A DNA stretch of 64,000 nucleotides from Piscinibacter sp. (GTDB taxonomy: Bacteria > Pseudomonadota > Gammaproteobacteria > Burkholderiales > Burkholderiaceae_C), in contig JADJJI010000015.1 of the NCBI GenBank assembly GCA_016706565.1, positions 372,001 through 436,000 on the forward strand. Reading direction: 5' to 3'. Shown here one piece after another: positions 44,106 through 55,637 of the stretch. Both the position numbers and the translations under genes were made by a program. How positions within the stretch are numbered: the first letter of the stretch is position 1; each line of letters opens with the position of its first letter. Below the pieces are notes generated by a model. That model was given only the letters and a program-made list of their open reading frames with translations, had not been told where the DNA came from and did not search any database.

Positions 44106-44798
44106 TCAGTCATTCGTGCGCCCTGTCGGCACAGGGAACGGCAGTGCCGAGGTCACGTCGTCCAGGCGAATCAGGCCGAGGCTCAGCGCAAACCAGACGA
44201 GTTGCGCATCGGTTCGCACGCCGATCTTGCTCTTGATGGCGTAGTGATAGTTGCGAACCGTCTTCTCGCTCAGGTTCAAGGTGTCGGCGATGGCGTCGCT
44301 GGTATGCCCCGAAGCCACGAGGCGAAGGATCTCGACTTCCCGGGCGCCCAGTCCATCCAGGACGGCCATGGGGTCCGCCAGCCGCTGGGTCGCAATGGCC
44401 TGACGGGTGTCGTCGCAAAGCGCCTGTTCGCCCTGCGCCACCGCCGTGACAGCGCGAATCAGCTCCTTCGGGCCGCTGCTCTTGGTGACGTAGCCCCACG
44501 CCCCGGCCTCCAGGACCTTCAGCGCCATCGAGGCGCCGCTGTGCATCGTCACCATCAGCACCCGCGCATCCGCATCGCGCTGGCGGATGTGGCGCAGCGC
44601 ATCGAGACCGCTCGCGCCGGGCAGCAGCATGTCCATCACGACCACATCGGGTTGGTGACGGCAGAAGGCCTCGTAGGCGCTGTCGGCGTCCACGGCCTCG
44701 GCGCAGACGGTGAAGCCCGGCTGTCGTTCGAGCAGGCGCCGATAGCCCTCCCGGACCACCGGGTGATCATCCACCAGCAGGATCGACACTGGCTTCAT
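44106..44798 (-). CDS. LuxR/NarL-family response regulator
   Basis: A 230-residue protein: receiver with Asp56 (VVVMDMLLPG) and Lys of YVTKSSG, then a LuxR HTH with LGAREVEILRLVASGHTSDAIADTLNLSEKTVRNYHYAIKSKIG (about residues 148-195). The gene overlaps the kinase gene by four bases. In Paracoccus-type methylotrophs a MoxX/MoxY pair of this class controls methanol oxidation; the place next to an mxa-like block suggests a similar role (inference). Confidence 0.88.
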   Translation of the reverse strand: MKPVSILLVDDHPVVREGYRRLLERQPGFTVCAEAVDADSAYEAFCRHQPDVVVMDMLLPGASGLDALRHIRQRDADARVLMVTMHSGASMALKVLEAGAWGYVTKSSGPKELIRAVTAVAQGEQALCDDTRQAIATQRLADPMAVLDGLGAREVEILRLVASGHTSDAIADTLNLSEKTVRNYHYAIKSKIGVRTDAQLVWFALSLGLIRLDDVTSALPFPVPTGRTND

Positions 44799-46180
44799 GC
44801 GACCGCTCGCCCCGCATGCGCGTCGTTGGCAGCCAACGGGATCACCGCTGCAACGCGGATGCCGCCCATGGCGTCATCGATCGACAAGGTGCCGCCGAGC
44901 GCTGCCAGGCGCTCGCGCAGGCCCGGGATGCCGTGGCCACCGGGTCGGCCGATGCGGGCGGCTCTCCCGCCACCATCGTCCTCCACGGTGACGGCGACGG
45001 CTTGTGCATCCTGCGCAACATTCAGCGCCACCTGCCTGGGCGAGCCGTGTCGAGCGGCGTTGTTGAGGCATTCCTGCGCGATGCGGTAGACGTCGATCGC
45101 GATCGGCCGCGGTAAAGCCGCGATCTCGCCCGTGACCTTCAGTTGGAACACCGAGCGAGAAGCGGTCTGCAGGTTGTGTTCGGTGACCAGCTGGCGCAGG
45201 CTGGCCTCGAGCCCGATCTCCTCGATGTCTTGCGTGCGCAAACGAACGAGGGCACCGCGCAAGGTCTTCATCATTCGGGACTGGGCGCGGCCGATGGCCT
45301 GGGCTTCCTCGACGATGTCCTGTCTGTTGACAGGAGCGCCGGCTTCGATGGACGCGGCCAGGGCGGCTGTCGCTGCCAGGCACTGGCCAAACTCGTCGTG
45401 CAGGTCTCGCGCCAGTGCCCGGCGCTCGACCTCCTGGACTTCGAGCAGCCGCGTCGTCAGGGCGTTGCGTTCGTCGTTCGTTCGCGTCAACTCGCTGGCC
45501 AGCTGGTTGACCGCCCCTGCGATGGATGAAAACTCGGCGGTGCGGAAGGTGGGCAGGCGCCACGCCAGATCACCGTGCTGCAGACGCCGCAGGCCATCGA
45601 CGATGGCGCGAGCCGGCCGCAAGGTGCGGCCGATCATGAACGCTGCCAGCGTCGCAATGGCAGCGGCCATGCCGGCGGCGATTGCGGCCACGAGGGAGAT
45701 CTGGCGCCAGGCCTGGCGGGTGGCTGCAGCGCGGTCGGGCGTGTTGACGATGGTGCCTGCGGCGGGATCGCGCGCAAAGAGAGGACGCTCGATCGAGGTA
45801 TCGCCGGGGAACAGCGCGTCGTAGGCGTGGACGAACCAGCCCGGGGCGGTGGGCCCGAGCGCGGCGGTCTGGCTGCACAGCGTCTGCGGCGATTCGCCGC
45901 GCAACGCGAAGGTGACGCAAACGCCGGGGGCGATGAGGTTCAGGGTGGCGAACGATTGCCACTCCGGCGCCGGCGTGTTGAGGCCTGTGCGCCCGCGTCC
46001 CCGCCACAACTGCTCCTGCCAGTACAGCCCCTCCAGGTGCTGACCTACGCGGGCGGCGGACAGTTCGGCTTCCCGTTCCACGGAGCGGTGCGCGTCGAAC
46101 ACGATCCACGCGATGGCCGCGACGAGACACGCCGCCGTGATCGCGAACAGCCGGACGACGAGTTGGGGCAGCAGGTTCAT
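44795..46180 (-). CDS. NarX/UhpB-class sensor histidine kinase
   Basis: A 461-residue protein with two membrane helices (about 9-28 and 161-185), a periplasmic domain of roughly 130 residues with two Cys (88 and 102), a HAMP domain, a HisKA_3 domain with His261 (ARDLHDEFGQCLAA) and a GHKL ATPase (NAARHGSPRQVAL, GGHGIPGLRERLAALGG). The sensed signal is unknown. The start at 46180 (MNLLPQLVVRLFAITA) opens directly into the first helix. Divergent from nifV across 396 bases, which hold the nifV promoter and NifA site and no other gene. Confidence 0.87.
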   Translation of the reverse strand: MNLLPQLVVRLFAITAACLVAAIAWIVFDAHRSVEREAELSAARVGQHLEGLYWQEQLWRGRGRTGLNTPAPEWQSFATLNLIAPGVCVTFALRGESPQTLCSQTAALGPTAPGWFVHAYDALFPGDTSIERPLFARDPAAGTIVNTPDRAAATRQAWRQISLVAAIAAGMAAAIATLAAFMIGRTLRPARAIVDGLRRLQHGDLAWRLPTFRTAEFSSIAGAVNQLASELTRTNDERNALTTRLLEVQEVERRALARDLHDEFGQCLAATAALAASIEAGAPVNRQDIVEEAQAIGRAQSRMMKTLRGALVRLRTQDIEEIGLEASLRQLVTEHNLQTASRSVFQLKVTGEIAALPRPIAIDVYRIAQECLNNAARHGSPRQVALNVAQDAQAVAVTVEDDGGGRAARIGRPGGHGIPGLRERLAALGGTLSIDDAMGGIRVAAVIPLAANDAHAGRAVA

Positions 46181-46436
46181 TGCGGGGTGATCCCTTTCCC
46201 TCCAGGGGCTGCCAGTGTCAGGTGCGAAGTCGTGGATCCGCAAGACGTGCAAACACCGTGCGGGCGCAATCAGGCAAATTGCCCAAGGCCCCAGAGCGAC
46301 TGCAGCGAAGGCATGCGTTGACGCGCCACTCGCCGAGAACCGACACATCCCTTTCGGACCGCCGGTGCATGCGAACTGATGGCCAGCAGACAGTCGTCGC
46401 GCGAGGCACGGCCGAGCCACGGCCATGAGCGGGCGC

Positions 46437-46452
46437 TGTCGGTATTGCGACA
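46437..46452 (+). promoter_or_regulatory. Perfect NifA upstream activator site for nifV
   Basis: TGTCGGTATTGCGACA is an exact TGT-N10-ACA, centred about 88 bases before the -24 GG of the nifV promoter, within the normal 80-150 base range for NifA action by DNA looping. Confidence 0.85.
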
Positions 46453-46530
46453 AAGCGGACAGCCTTCGCCGCACACCGCACAGCGAGGCTTAGTCGTTGC
46501 GTGACAGGCACTTAGCGTGCGTGCACGGCA

Positions 46531-46546
46531 TGGCACGCCGATTGCG
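46531..46546 (+). promoter_or_regulatory. Sigma54 promoter of nifVW-fixABCX
   Basis: TGGCACGCCGATTGCG is an exact match to TGGCACG-N4-TTGC, GG at 46532-46533 and GC at 46544-46545. Predicted start near 46557, about 20 bases before the GTG of nifV. Confidence 0.92.
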
Positions 46547-46576
46547 GAAGGCAGCCCAGGAACCCTGGAGCCCGCC

Positions 46577-47728
46577 GTGCAACCCGATCGCGATGCGACA
46601 CCCCGACTGAGCATCAACGACACGACCCTGCGTGACGGTGAGCAGACCGCAGGCGTGGCCTTCACCGACGACGAGAAGCTGGCCATCGCGCGCGCGCTCG
46701 ACGCGGCCGGCGTGCCGGAGATGGAGATCGGCATCCCGGCCATGGGCGAGCGCGAGGTCGAGCTGATCCGCGAGATCGCCGCCTCGGTGAAGCATGCGCG
46801 CACCATGGTCTGGGCGCGCATGACCGATGCCGACCTCGCCGCCGCGCTGCGCTGCGACGCCGACATCGTGCACCTGTCGATCAGCGTGTCGGACATCCAG
46901 ATCGAACGCAAGCTCGGCCGCGATCGCGCCTGGGTGCTCGACACCTTGCGCCGCTTCGTCGACCGCGCGGCCGATGCCGGCGCCACCGTCAGCGTCGGCT
47001 TCGAAGACGCCTCGCGCGCCGACCCCGACTTCCTGGTGCGCGCCGCGCAGCTCGCGCAGGCCCGCGGCGCCGTGCGCGTGCGCTACGCCGACACGCTGGG
47101 CCTGCTCGAGCCCTTCACCACGCACGAGCGCATCGGCCGACTGCACCGCGAGATCGACATCGGCATCGAGATGCATGCCCACAACGACCTCGGCCTGGCC
47201 ACTGCCAACACGCTGGCCGCGGTGCTGGCCGGCGCCACGCACGCCAGCACCACCGTCAACGGCCTGGGCGAGCGTGCCGGCAATGCCGCGCTCGAAGAGG
47301 TGGTGATGGCCGCGCGCCACCTCTACGGCGTCGACTGCGGCATCGACACGACACGCCTGCCGCGAATCTCGCAGCTCGTCGCGCAGGCCTCGGGCCGGCC
47401 AGTGGCGGCGGGCAAGAGCATCGTCGGCGCGGCGGTGTTCACCCACGAGTCGGGCATCCATGTGGACGGGCTGCTGAAGGACCGCGGCAACTACGAGGCC
47501 TTCCAGCCCGAGGAGCTGGGCCGCGAGCACTCGCTGGTGCTCGGCAAGCACTCGGGCTCGCACGGCGTGCGCGACGCCTACGCGCGCCTGGGCATGCAGC
47601 TCAGCGCGGGCCAGGCGCAGCTGCTGCTCGACGCCATCCGTTCGCACGTGTCCGCCACCAAGCGGGCCCCCACCGATGCGGAGCTGCTCCGCTTCTATTT
47701 CGACAAGGAGACGACATGGACAGCCTGA
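46577..47728 (+). CDS. nifV: Homocitrate synthase NifV
   Basis: A 383-residue protein of the isopropylmalate/homocitrate synthase family. The TIM-barrel signature [18 protein letters not shown] holds the metal Asp and catalytic Arg; [19 protein letters not shown] gives the HxH metal site and [17 protein letters not shown] the second signature. It condenses acetyl-CoA and 2-oxoglutarate to homocitrate, an organic ligand of FeMo-co. The GTG at 46577 was chosen because CTGGAG lies six bases before it and upstream ATGs would precede the predicted transcription start. Twelve bases overlap with nifW. Confidence 0.95.
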   Translation: MQPDRDATPRLSINDTTLRDGEQTAGVAFTDDEKLAIARALDAAGVPEMEIGIPAMGEREVELIREIAASVKHARTMVWARMTDADLAAALRCDADIVHLSISVSDIQIERKLGRDRAWVLDTLRRFVDRAADAGATVSVGFEDASRADPDFLVRAAQLAQARGAVRVRYADTLGLLEPFTTHERIGRLHREIDIGIEMHAHNDLGLATANTLAAVLAGATHASTTVNGLGERAGNAALEEVVMAARHLYGVDCGIDTTRLPRISQLVAQASGRPVAAGKSIVGAAVFTHESGIHVDGLLKDRGNYEAFQPEELGREHSLVLGKHSGSHGVRDAYARLGMQLSAGQAQLLLDAIRSHVSATKRAPTDAELLRFYFDKETTWTA

Positions 47729-48063
47729 CCGACCGACTCAAGGCGCTGTCGAGCGCGGAGGACTTCTTCGCCTTCTTCGCCGTGCCCTTCGACGAGCGAG
47801 TCGTGCAGGTGAACCGCCTGCACATCCTCAAGCGCTTCTACCAGTACCTGCACAAGAGCGAAGGGCTCAGCGGCCTGGGCGAGATCGAGATGTTCAAGCG
47901 CTACCGCGAACTGCTCGCGCAGGCGTACGAGGACTTCGTGCAGTCGACGCCGGCACGCGAGAAGGTCTTCAAGGTGTTCCAGGACGCCGACGGCACGCAG
48001 CACGTGCAGCTGGCCTCGCTGCGCGACAGCCTGGCCGATCGGCGCATACAACGCGCCGCCTGA
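47716..48063 (+). CDS. nifW: Nitrogenase-stabilising protein NifW
   Basis: A 115-residue protein with the NifW core [33 protein letters not shown]. NifW interacts with NifDK and is thought to help maturation or protect against oxygen. The family is usually 100-120 residues. The start lies inside the end of nifV, with AAGGAGACG upstream. Confidence 0.94.
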   Translation: MDSLTDRLKALSSAEDFFAFFAVPFDERVVQVNRLHILKRFYQYLHKSEGLSGLGEIEMFKRYRELLAQAYEDFVQSTPAREKVFKVFQDADGTQHVQLASLRDSLADRRIQRAA

Positions 48064-48084
48064 ACGTCTTCCACGGAGCCCACC

Positions 48085-48933
48085 ATGCACATCGTCGTCT
48101 GCATCAAGCAGGTGCCGGACTCGGCGCAGATCCGCGTCCACCCGGTCACCAACACCATCATGCGCCAGGGCGTGCCGGCGATCGTCAACCCGTACGACCT
48201 GTTCGCGCTGGAGGAGGCGCTGCGCCTGAAGGACCAGTTCGGTGGCCGCGTCACCATGCTGTGCATGGGCCCGCCGCAGGCGGAAGACTCGCTGCGCAAG
48301 TGCATCAGCTTCGGCGCCACCGATGCGGTGCTGGTCACCGACCGCGCCTTCGCAGGCGCCGACACGCTGGCGACGTCGTACGCGCTGGCCGCGGCGATCC
48401 GCAAGATCGGCCAGGAGCAGGCGGTCGACCTGGTCTTCACCGGCAAGCAGACCATCGACGGCGACACGGCGCAGGTCGGCCCCGGCATCGCCAAGCGCCT
48501 CGGGCTGAACCTGCTGACCTACGTGAGCCGGATCGTCGAGGTCGACCTCGACGCACGCCGGCTCAAGGTGGAGCGCCGCGCCGAAGGCGGCGTGCAGCTG
48601 CTCGACACCACGCTGCCCTCGCTGATCACCATGCTCGAAGGCACCAACGAGATGCGCTTCGCCAGCCTGGACGACATGCTGCGCGCCGGCCGCTTCCCGG
48701 TGCGCAAGTGGAACAAGGACGACGCCGGCATCGAGGACGTCTCCAAGATCGGCCTGAAGGGCTCGCCCACCATCGTCAGCAAGGTGTTCGGCCCGACGCC
48801 GCGCACCGAGAAGGCCGACATGCAGGTGGTGGCCGACAGCAACCCGCAGGACGTGACGCTGAACCTGCTGCAGAAGATCTTCACCACGCACCCGCAGATC
48901 GAGGCGGAGCTGGTGGAGCGCCTCTCGGCCTGA
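48085..48933 (+). CDS. fixA: Electron transfer flavoprotein beta subunit FixA
   Basis: A 282-residue ETF-beta protein ([54 protein letters not shown]). With FixB it binds FAD (and AMP-site FAD) in the FixABCX complex, which splits NADH electrons between quinone and a low-potential acceptor used by nitrogenase. Length fits FixA (about 280). It follows nifW by 21 bases with GGAG. Confidence 0.96.
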   Translation: MHIVVCIKQVPDSAQIRVHPVTNTIMRQGVPAIVNPYDLFALEEALRLKDQFGGRVTMLCMGPPQAEDSLRKCISFGATDAVLVTDRAFAGADTLATSYALAAAIRKIGQEQAVDLVFTGKQTIDGDTAQVGPGIAKRLGLNLLTYVSRIVEVDLDARRLKVERRAEGGVQLLDTTLPSLITMLEGTNEMRFASLDDMLRAGRFPVRKWNKDDAGIEDVSKIGLKGSPTIVSKVFGPTPRTEKADMQVVADSNPQDVTLNLLQKIFTTHPQIEAELVERLSA

Positions 48934-48946
48934 AGGAGAACGCACC

Positions 48947-50056
48947 ATGAGCGAAGCCGCCAAGCCTGCCGTCCCCGCTGCACCGCGCGCCGCCGGCCGC
49001 GCCGGGCGGAACACCGAGCTGCCCGAGCACCTGAAGTCCTACAAGCACGTCTGGGTGTTCGTCGAGCACGACCGCGGCCACGTCAACCCGGTGAGCTGGG
49101 AGCTGATGGGCGAGGCGCGCAAGCTGGCCGACAAGCTGCAGGTGCAGGTGGCCGGCGTGATCCTCGGCGGGCCCGACGAGCCGCTGGACGCCTACGCGAA
49201 GGAAGCGTACGCGTATGGCGCCGACCGCTGCTATGTGATGCGCGACCCGGTGCTCAAGGGCTACCGCAACGAGCCCTTCACCAAGGGGCTGACCGACCTC
49301 GTCAACGCGCACCAGCCGGAGATCATGCTGCTGGGCGCCAGCGCGATGGGCCGCGACCTGGCCGGCTCGGTGGCCACCACGCTGGGCACCGGCCTGACCG
49401 CCGACTGCACCGAGCTGAACATCGACGGCCGCGCGCTGGCCGCCACCAGGCCGACCTTCGGCGGCTCGCTGCTGTGCACGATCATGACGCTGGCCTACCG
49501 GCCGCAGATGGCCACCGTGCGGCCGCGCGTGATGCAGCTGCCGCGGCGCGACGAGACGCGCAGCGGCGACATCGTCGAGATGCCGCTGGGCATGGTCGAG
49601 ACCGACATCGTCACCAAGCTGCTCGACTTCATCCCCGACGCCAACCGCAACACGGTGAACCTGGCCTATGCCGACGTGATCATCGCCGGCGGCAAGGGGC
49701 TGAAGAATGCCGACAACTTCAAGATGGTGTGGGACCTGGCGCGTGTGCTCGGCGCCGAGGTCGGCGCCACCCGCGCCGTGGTGCAGGCCGGCTGGGCCGA
49801 GGCCGAGCGGCAGGTCGGCCAGACCGGCAAGACGGTGCGGCCCAAGCTGTACATCGCCGCGGGCATCAGCGGCGCCATCCAGCACCGCGTGGGCATGGAG
49901 AGCTCCGACGTGATCGTGGCGATCAACACCGACCCGAACGCGCCGATCTTCGATTTCGCGCACTACGGCATCGTCGGCAACGCGATGCAGGTGCTGCCGG
50001 TGCTGACCCAGGCGTTCCGCACGCACCTGGACAAGCGCATCCGCAAAGTGGCCTGA
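48947..50056 (+). CDS. fixB: Electron transfer flavoprotein alpha subunit FixB
   Basis: A 369-residue ETF-alpha protein. The C-terminal FAD domain includes [39 protein letters not shown] and [20 protein letters not shown], with [22 protein letters not shown] at the flavin-contact end. The N-terminus has a short extension ([17 protein letters not shown]) before the folded part. Translated from an ATG with AAGGAG upstream, 13 bases after fixA. Confidence 0.96.
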   Translation: MSEAAKPAVPAAPRAAGRAGRNTELPEHLKSYKHVWVFVEHDRGHVNPVSWELMGEARKLADKLQVQVAGVILGGPDEPLDAYAKEAYAYGADRCYVMRDPVLKGYRNEPFTKGLTDLVNAHQPEIMLLGASAMGRDLAGSVATTLGTGLTADCTELNIDGRALAATRPTFGGSLLCTIMTLAYRPQMATVRPRVMQLPRRDETRSGDIVEMPLGMVETDIVTKLLDFIPDANRNTVNLAYADVIIAGGKGLKNADNFKMVWDLARVLGAEVGATRAVVQAGWAEAERQVGQTGKTVRPKLYIAAGISGAIQHRVGMESSDVIVAINTDPNAPIFDFAHYGIVGNAMQVLPVLTQAFRTHLDKRIRKVA

Positions 50057-50071
50057 GCCAAGGAGCACGAC

Positions 50072-51376
50072 ATGGCAGAGAAATTCGATGCAATCGTGGT
50101 CGGTGCCGGCCCCTCGGGCAACACGGCTGCGTACACCATGGCCAAGGCCGGTCTGAAGGTGCTGCAGATCGAGCGCGGCGAGTACCCGGGCAGCAAGAAC
50201 GTGCAGGGCGCGATCCTCTACGCCGACGCGCTGGAGAAGGTCATCCCCGACTTCCGCGACGACGCGCCGCTGGAGCGCCATGTGATCGAGCAGCGCATCT
50301 GGGTGCTCGACGACAACAGCTTCGTCGGCACGCACTACCGCAGCGACGACTACAACAAGCCGCCCTACAACCGCTACACGATCATCCGCGCGCAGTTCGA
50401 CAAGTGGTTCAGCTCCAAGGTGCGCGAGGCCGGCGCGCTGCTCATCTGCGAGACCACGGTGGAGGAGCTGCTGATGGACGGCGAGCGCTGCATCGGCGTG
50501 CGCTGCGATCGTAAGGGCGGCGAAGTGCATGCCGACGTGGTGATCCTGGCCGACGGCGTGAACAGCACGCTGGCGCGCAAGGCCGGCTTCCACGGCGAGC
50601 TGAAGGCCGGCAACGTGGCGCTGGCGGTGAAGGAGATCCTCTTCATGCCCGAAGAGGTGATCCAGCAGCGCTTCAACATCAACGAAGACGAAGGCGTGGT
50701 CATCGAGATGATGGGCACGGTCACCGAGGGCATGGTGGGCACCGGCTTCCTCTACACGAACAAGGATTCGCTGACCATCGGCGTGGGCTGCATGCTCAGC
50801 GACTTCAAGGCCAACCCGCACAAGACCACGCCCTACGCGCTGCTCGAGAAGCTGAAGAAGCACCCGAGCATCGCGCCGCTGCTCGAGGGCGGCGAGATGA
50901 AGGAGTACTGCGCGCACCTGATCCCCGAGGGCGGCTTCCACGCCGTGCCCAAGGTGTACGGCGAAGGCTGGATGATCGTGGGCGACTCCGGCGGTTTCGT
51001 CAACGCGGCGCACCGCGAGGGCAGCAACCTGGCGATGACCACCGGGCGCCTGGCCGCGCAGACGGTGATCGCCGCCAAGGCCGCGGGCAAGCCGATGAGC
51101 GCGAAGACGCTGAAGGCCTACAAGGACAGCCTCGACGACAGCTTCGTGATGAAGGATCTGCACAAGTACCGCGAGCTGCCGAAGGTGCTGCACGACAGCC
51201 CGCACTTCTTCACCACCTACCCCGAGCTGGTCAGCCGCGCGGCCAAGACCTTCTTCACCGTCGACGGTGTCGACAAGAAGACCAAGCAGCGCGAGATCCT
51301 GGGCAGCTTCAAGTCGGCGCGCCGCTGGCGTGGCCTGGTGAACGACGCGTTCAACCTGTGGAGGGCGTTCCGATGA
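50072..51376 (+). CDS. fixC: FAD-dependent quinone oxidoreductase FixC
   Basis: A 434-residue ETF-QO-like flavoprotein: FAD motif [36 protein letters not shown] and [26 protein letters not shown]. FixC passes the high-potential branch of bifurcated electrons to quinone and partners with the ferredoxin FixX. Length fits (about 430). Its TGA overlaps the fixX ATG. Confidence 0.96.
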   Translation: MAEKFDAIVVGAGPSGNTAAYTMAKAGLKVLQIERGEYPGSKNVQGAILYADALEKVIPDFRDDAPLERHVIEQRIWVLDDNSFVGTHYRSDDYNKPPYNRYTIIRAQFDKWFSSKVREAGALLICETTVEELLMDGERCIGVRCDRKGGEVHADVVILADGVNSTLARKAGFHGELKAGNVALAVKEILFMPEEVIQQRFNINEDEGVVIEMMGTVTEGMVGTGFLYTNKDSLTIGVGCMLSDFKANPHKTTPYALLEKLKKHPSIAPLLEGGEMKEYCAHLIPEGGFHAVPKVYGEGWMIVGDSGGFVNAAHREGSNLAMTTGRLAAQTVIAAKAAGKPMSAKTLKAYKDSLDDSFVMKDLHKYRELPKVLHDSPHFFTTYPELVSRAAKTFFTVDGVDKKTKQREILGSFKSARRWRGLVNDAFNLWRAFR

Positions 51377-51666
51377 TTGCCGTGAATGTCGAAGAGAAAC
51401 TCTTCCAGAACCGCTACAAGGTCGACCATGGCCGGCCGCACATCCAGATCAAGGATGCGGACGTGTGCAAGAACGAGTGCGAGTCGCAGTCCTGCACCTA
51501 CGTCTGCCCGGCCTCCTGCTACAAGGCCGAAGGCAACCGCGCGGTGACGCTGATCACCGACGGCTGCCTCGAATGCGGCAGCTGCCGGGTGATCTGCACC
51601 GAGCACACCAACGTGGCGTGGGAGTACCCGCGCGGGGGCCACGGCATCCTCTTCAAGTTCGGTTGA
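51373..51666 (+). CDS. fixX: Ferredoxin-like protein FixX
   Basis: A 97-residue protein with [18 protein letters not shown] and [13 protein letters not shown], the cysteine pattern of the ETF-QO-type ferredoxin subunit FixX. It is the Fe-S partner of FixC in electron transfer towards quinone. ATGA overlap with fixC; start [18 protein letters not shown]. Confidence 0.95.
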   Translation: MIAVNVEEKLFQNRYKVDHGRPHIQIKDADVCKNECESQSCTYVCPASCYKAEGNRAVTLITDGCLECGSCRVICTEHTNVAWEYPRGGHGILFKFG

Positions 51667-51675
51667 GTGGCTCAC

Positions 51676-52131
51676 ATGAACGACGTCGAACGATTCCTCG
51701 CTCACGCGGTGCAGCTCGAGCGCGAGGCAGCGCGCCGCTACGAGGAGCTCGCTGCGGCCATGGGCACCGAGGGCAACCGCGAGCTGGGCGTGTTCTTCAC
51801 GCGCATGGCGCACTACTCGCGGCTGCACCTGGCCGATGCGATGGCGCGCGGCGGCTTCCGCAAGCTGCCGCCGCTGGAAGCGCACGAATACGAGTGGCCC
51901 GACGGCACCTCGCCCGAGACGGCCGGCTGGGAAGGGGTCGATGCGCAGATGGGCCCGCGCGAGGCGCTGGAGCTCGCGCTCGACGGCGAACGCCGCGGCC
52001 ACGCCTACTACGCCACCATCGCCGCCACCACCACCGACGCGGAGCTGCGCGCCATCGCCAGCACCTTCGCCGACGAAGAGGCCGAGCACGTCGCCGAGCT
52101 GGTCAAGCTGCTCGCGGCCTGCGTCGCTTGA
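51676..52131 (+). CDS. Ferritin-like / rubrerythrin-type diiron protein
   Basis: A 151-residue four-helix protein with the carboxylate/His pattern of ferritin-like diiron proteins: [43 protein letters not shown] and [16 protein letters not shown]. No rubredoxin domain is present. A GTG at 51667 directly after the fixX stop is an alternative start. Similar small proteins follow fixX or nif genes in other diazotrophs; peroxide/oxygen protection or iron handling for nitrogenase is likely but inferred. Its TGA lies inside the Anr/FNR box of nifA. Confidence 0.78.
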   Translation: MNDVERFLAHAVQLEREAARRYEELAAAMGTEGNRELGVFFTRMAHYSRLHLADAMARGGFRKLPPLEAHEYEWPDGTSPETAGWEGVDAQMGPREALELALDGERRGHAYYATIAATTTDAELRAIASTFADEEAEHVAELVKLLAACVA

Positions 52132-52141
52132 TCTGCATCAA
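52128..52141. promoter_or_regulatory. Perfect Anr/FNR box upstream of nifA
   Basis: TTGATCTGCATCAA is an exact TTGAT-N4-ATCAA palindrome centred about 185 bases before the nifA ATG. At the usual -41.5 position it would support transcription from near 52176. It overlaps the stop of the ferritin-like gene. FNR/Anr proteins act when oxygen is low. Confidence 0.75.
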
Positions 52142-52185
52142 ACGACAACCGCTCGTCACCCTTTTCCCGGGTGAAACCCTGATCC

Positions 52186-52201
52186 CGGCTTGGATCTTGC
52201 A
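52186..52201 (+). promoter_or_regulatory. Sigma54-like element upstream of nifA
   Basis: CGGCTTGGATCTTGCA keeps GG (52187-52188) and GC (52199-52200) ten bases apart and has a perfect TTGCA half, but the -24 half differs from TGGCACG at three positions. It would allow NifA or NtrC to add to nifA expression. Confidence 0.4.
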
Positions 52202-52319
52202 CCCCTGACCCACTGAAGCGGCGCATCGGCCTGCGATGCCCGTCGGCGATGCATGGCCGCACCGGCGCGCATCCGACTGCACCGCTCGGGTCCCTCGATC
52301 TTGTCCAAGGAGGTGCGTG

Positions 52320-54050
<1,731 letters not shown>

Positions 54051-54065
54051 CGCGCCGCACGCGCG

Positions 54066-54113
54066 CTCAGGCCGGAGCGAAGGCCCTGCGAAGCTGGCCA
54101 GCGTCGGCCTGAG
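54066..54113. terminator. Inverted repeat between convergent nifA and DUF2145 gene
   Basis: CTCAGGCCG (54066-54074) and CGGCCTGAG (54105-54113) are perfect complements around a 30-base loop. It may help to end transcription from both sides, but there is no T-run. Confidence 0.35.
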
Positions 54114-54161
54114 GTGAGCCGCCTGCGCTTCGCACTTGCAGAGGCGCCTCGCTTCAGCGGC

Positions 54162-55073
54162 TCAGTCCAGCATCACCACGCGGTCCTGCGCGCCGGGTTC
54201 GCAGCCTTCGGCGATCGGCTCCCAGCCGCGGTGCACCACCACGCGCGTGCCGGCGTGGCAGAACTCGACGCGCCGCGCGCCGGGCACGCGCTCGTGCACG
54301 AAGGCCTCGATCGAGGCCGGCATGCTGACGCGGAACACGGCCGCGTCGAGATCCGCCTGCGGGTGGTCGTCGTGGTGCAGCCAGGGCACCGCCACGCTCA
54401 GCCACATCATCGGCGGGAAGGGCAGGCGGAACTCGCTGCCCGCGTAGCCCTGCGCGCGCATCCAGTCTTGGGCACGCACGCGGGCCTCCTCGGCCTGCGG
54501 GGCGTCGCTCCAGGCGCTGGCGAGCATCTCCATCACCCACTGATTGCAGTTCTGGTAGCGCAGCCCGTAGGCGTAGGCATTGGCGCTGTAGGTGGCGCCG
54601 AGCAGCTGCAGCGCGCGGCGATTGTCCAGCGCCGCCGGCTCGAGCGTGGCCGCCGCCGCCTCGGGCAGGAACACCACCGAGATGTAGCCGCCCTGCGGAT
54701 TGTTCAGGCCGAGCAGGAAGGCGGTGAGGCCCTGGTCGAACAGGCGCGGCTGGCGCTCCTCGCAGGCGTAGTAGAGCTGGCGCACCGACCAGGGCGCGAC
54801 CTCGCTGCCCTTCAGGCTCACGCCGGTGTGCGAATAACGCTGGCCGAAGCGGGCGAGGTCGAGGCCAGATCGCGACACCAGTGCGAGGCGCTGGCCCGAG
54901 GCTTCGAGCTCGTCGCGCACCAGCGCCGCGAAGCGGAACAGTCGATCGCGCTGCTCGTGGCTCATCTCGCCGTGCTGATCGCAGTAGCGCAGCGCTTCGG
55001 CGTGCGCCGGCAGCGCCAGTCCGGCAAGCAGGCCCAGCCCGAGCGCGAGCGCCGCGCGGCGCAGCAGGCTCAA
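54162..55073 (-). CDS. DUF2145-family exported protein
   Basis: A 303-residue protein with signal peptide (1-25, PAHA). It matches my recollection of DUF2145: an early Cys (LRYCDQHGEMSHEQRDRL), RYSHTGVSLKGSEVAPW, then SANAYAYGLRYQNCNQWVMEML and VEFCHAGTRVVVHRGWE. The separated HTG and NCNQW motifs recall Cys/His hydrolases of the NlpC/P60-papain type, but this is inference and the activity is unknown. It follows the 155-residue partner by seven bases. Confidence 0.65.
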   Translation of the reverse strand: MSLLRRAALALGLGLLAGLALPAHAEALRYCDQHGEMSHEQRDRLFRFAALVRDELEASGQRLALVSRSGLDLARFGQRYSHTGVSLKGSEVAPWSVRQLYYACEERQPRLFDQGLTAFLLGLNNPQGGYISVVFLPEAAAATLEPAALDNRRALQLLGATYSANAYAYGLRYQNCNQWVMEMLASAWSDAPQAEEARVRAQDWMRAQGYAGSEFRLPFPPMMWLSVAVPWLHHDDHPQADLDAAVFRVSMPASIEAFVHERVPGARRVEFCHAGTRVVVHRGWEPIAEGCEPGAQDRVVMLD

Positions 55074-55080
55074 GGCGGGG

Positions 55081-55548
55081 TCAGAGCGTGACGGGGCGCG
55101 TCTGCAGCTCGCGGTACCAGTCGTCCTTCAGCGCCATGAAGAAGCCCTTGAGCGTCTTGGCGTGGGCGAACTCCATGCCGTAGGGCTTGTTGCGCGCAGT
55201 GACCACGGCGCCCGCCGAGAGGCGGCCCTGCTCGACGACTTGGTGCGGCACGTAGAGATAGAACTCGCCGTCGGCGCCGATGTCCTTCACGGCCTGCAGC
55301 TTCATGCGCATCGTGCCCGGCTGGTCGGCCACGTCGGCGACTTCGATGATGCGGTAGTCGCCCTCGGCCACGGTGTTGCCGGTGGAGCTGTTGCTGGAGC
55401 GCTGGATCGAGCCCGAGATGCTGCCCACGCTCTGCGAGGCAGTGGACGATGCCGACGAGGCGGACGACGCCGGGTCGGCCCAGGCGGGCACGGCCGCGGC
55501 GCAGGTGATGAGCGCCGCGAGTGCAAGGCGGTTCGCGTGGTGGGCCAT
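55081..55548 (-). CDS. Exported protein of unknown function, partner of the DUF2145 gene
   Basis: A 155-residue protein with signal peptide (1-24, AWA) followed by a Ser/Ala-rich stretch (about 25-60, SSASSASSTASQSVGSISG) and a compact domain: DYRIIEVADVADQPGTMRMK, GEFYLYVPHQVVEQGRLSAG and YGMEFAHAKTLKGFFMALKD. I do not recognise the family. GGAGACC precedes the start. Position and spacing suggest that it is made with the DUF2145 protein and exported to the same compartment. Confidence 0.7.
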   Translation of the reverse strand: MAHHANRLALAALITCAAAVPAWADPASSASSASSTASQSVGSISGSIQRSSNSSTGNTVAEGDYRIIEVADVADQPGTMRMKLQAVKDIGADGEFYLYVPHQVVEQGRLSAGAVVTARNKPYGMEFAHAKTLKGFFMALKDDWYRELQTRPVTL

Positions 55549-55637
55549 GGGGTCTCCTGCGTTGACGAAAGGCAGGGCAATGCTACTGCGCGAACGATGT
55601 CGGCACGTTGCCGTTTGTGTCGCCCTGCTGCGGCCGC

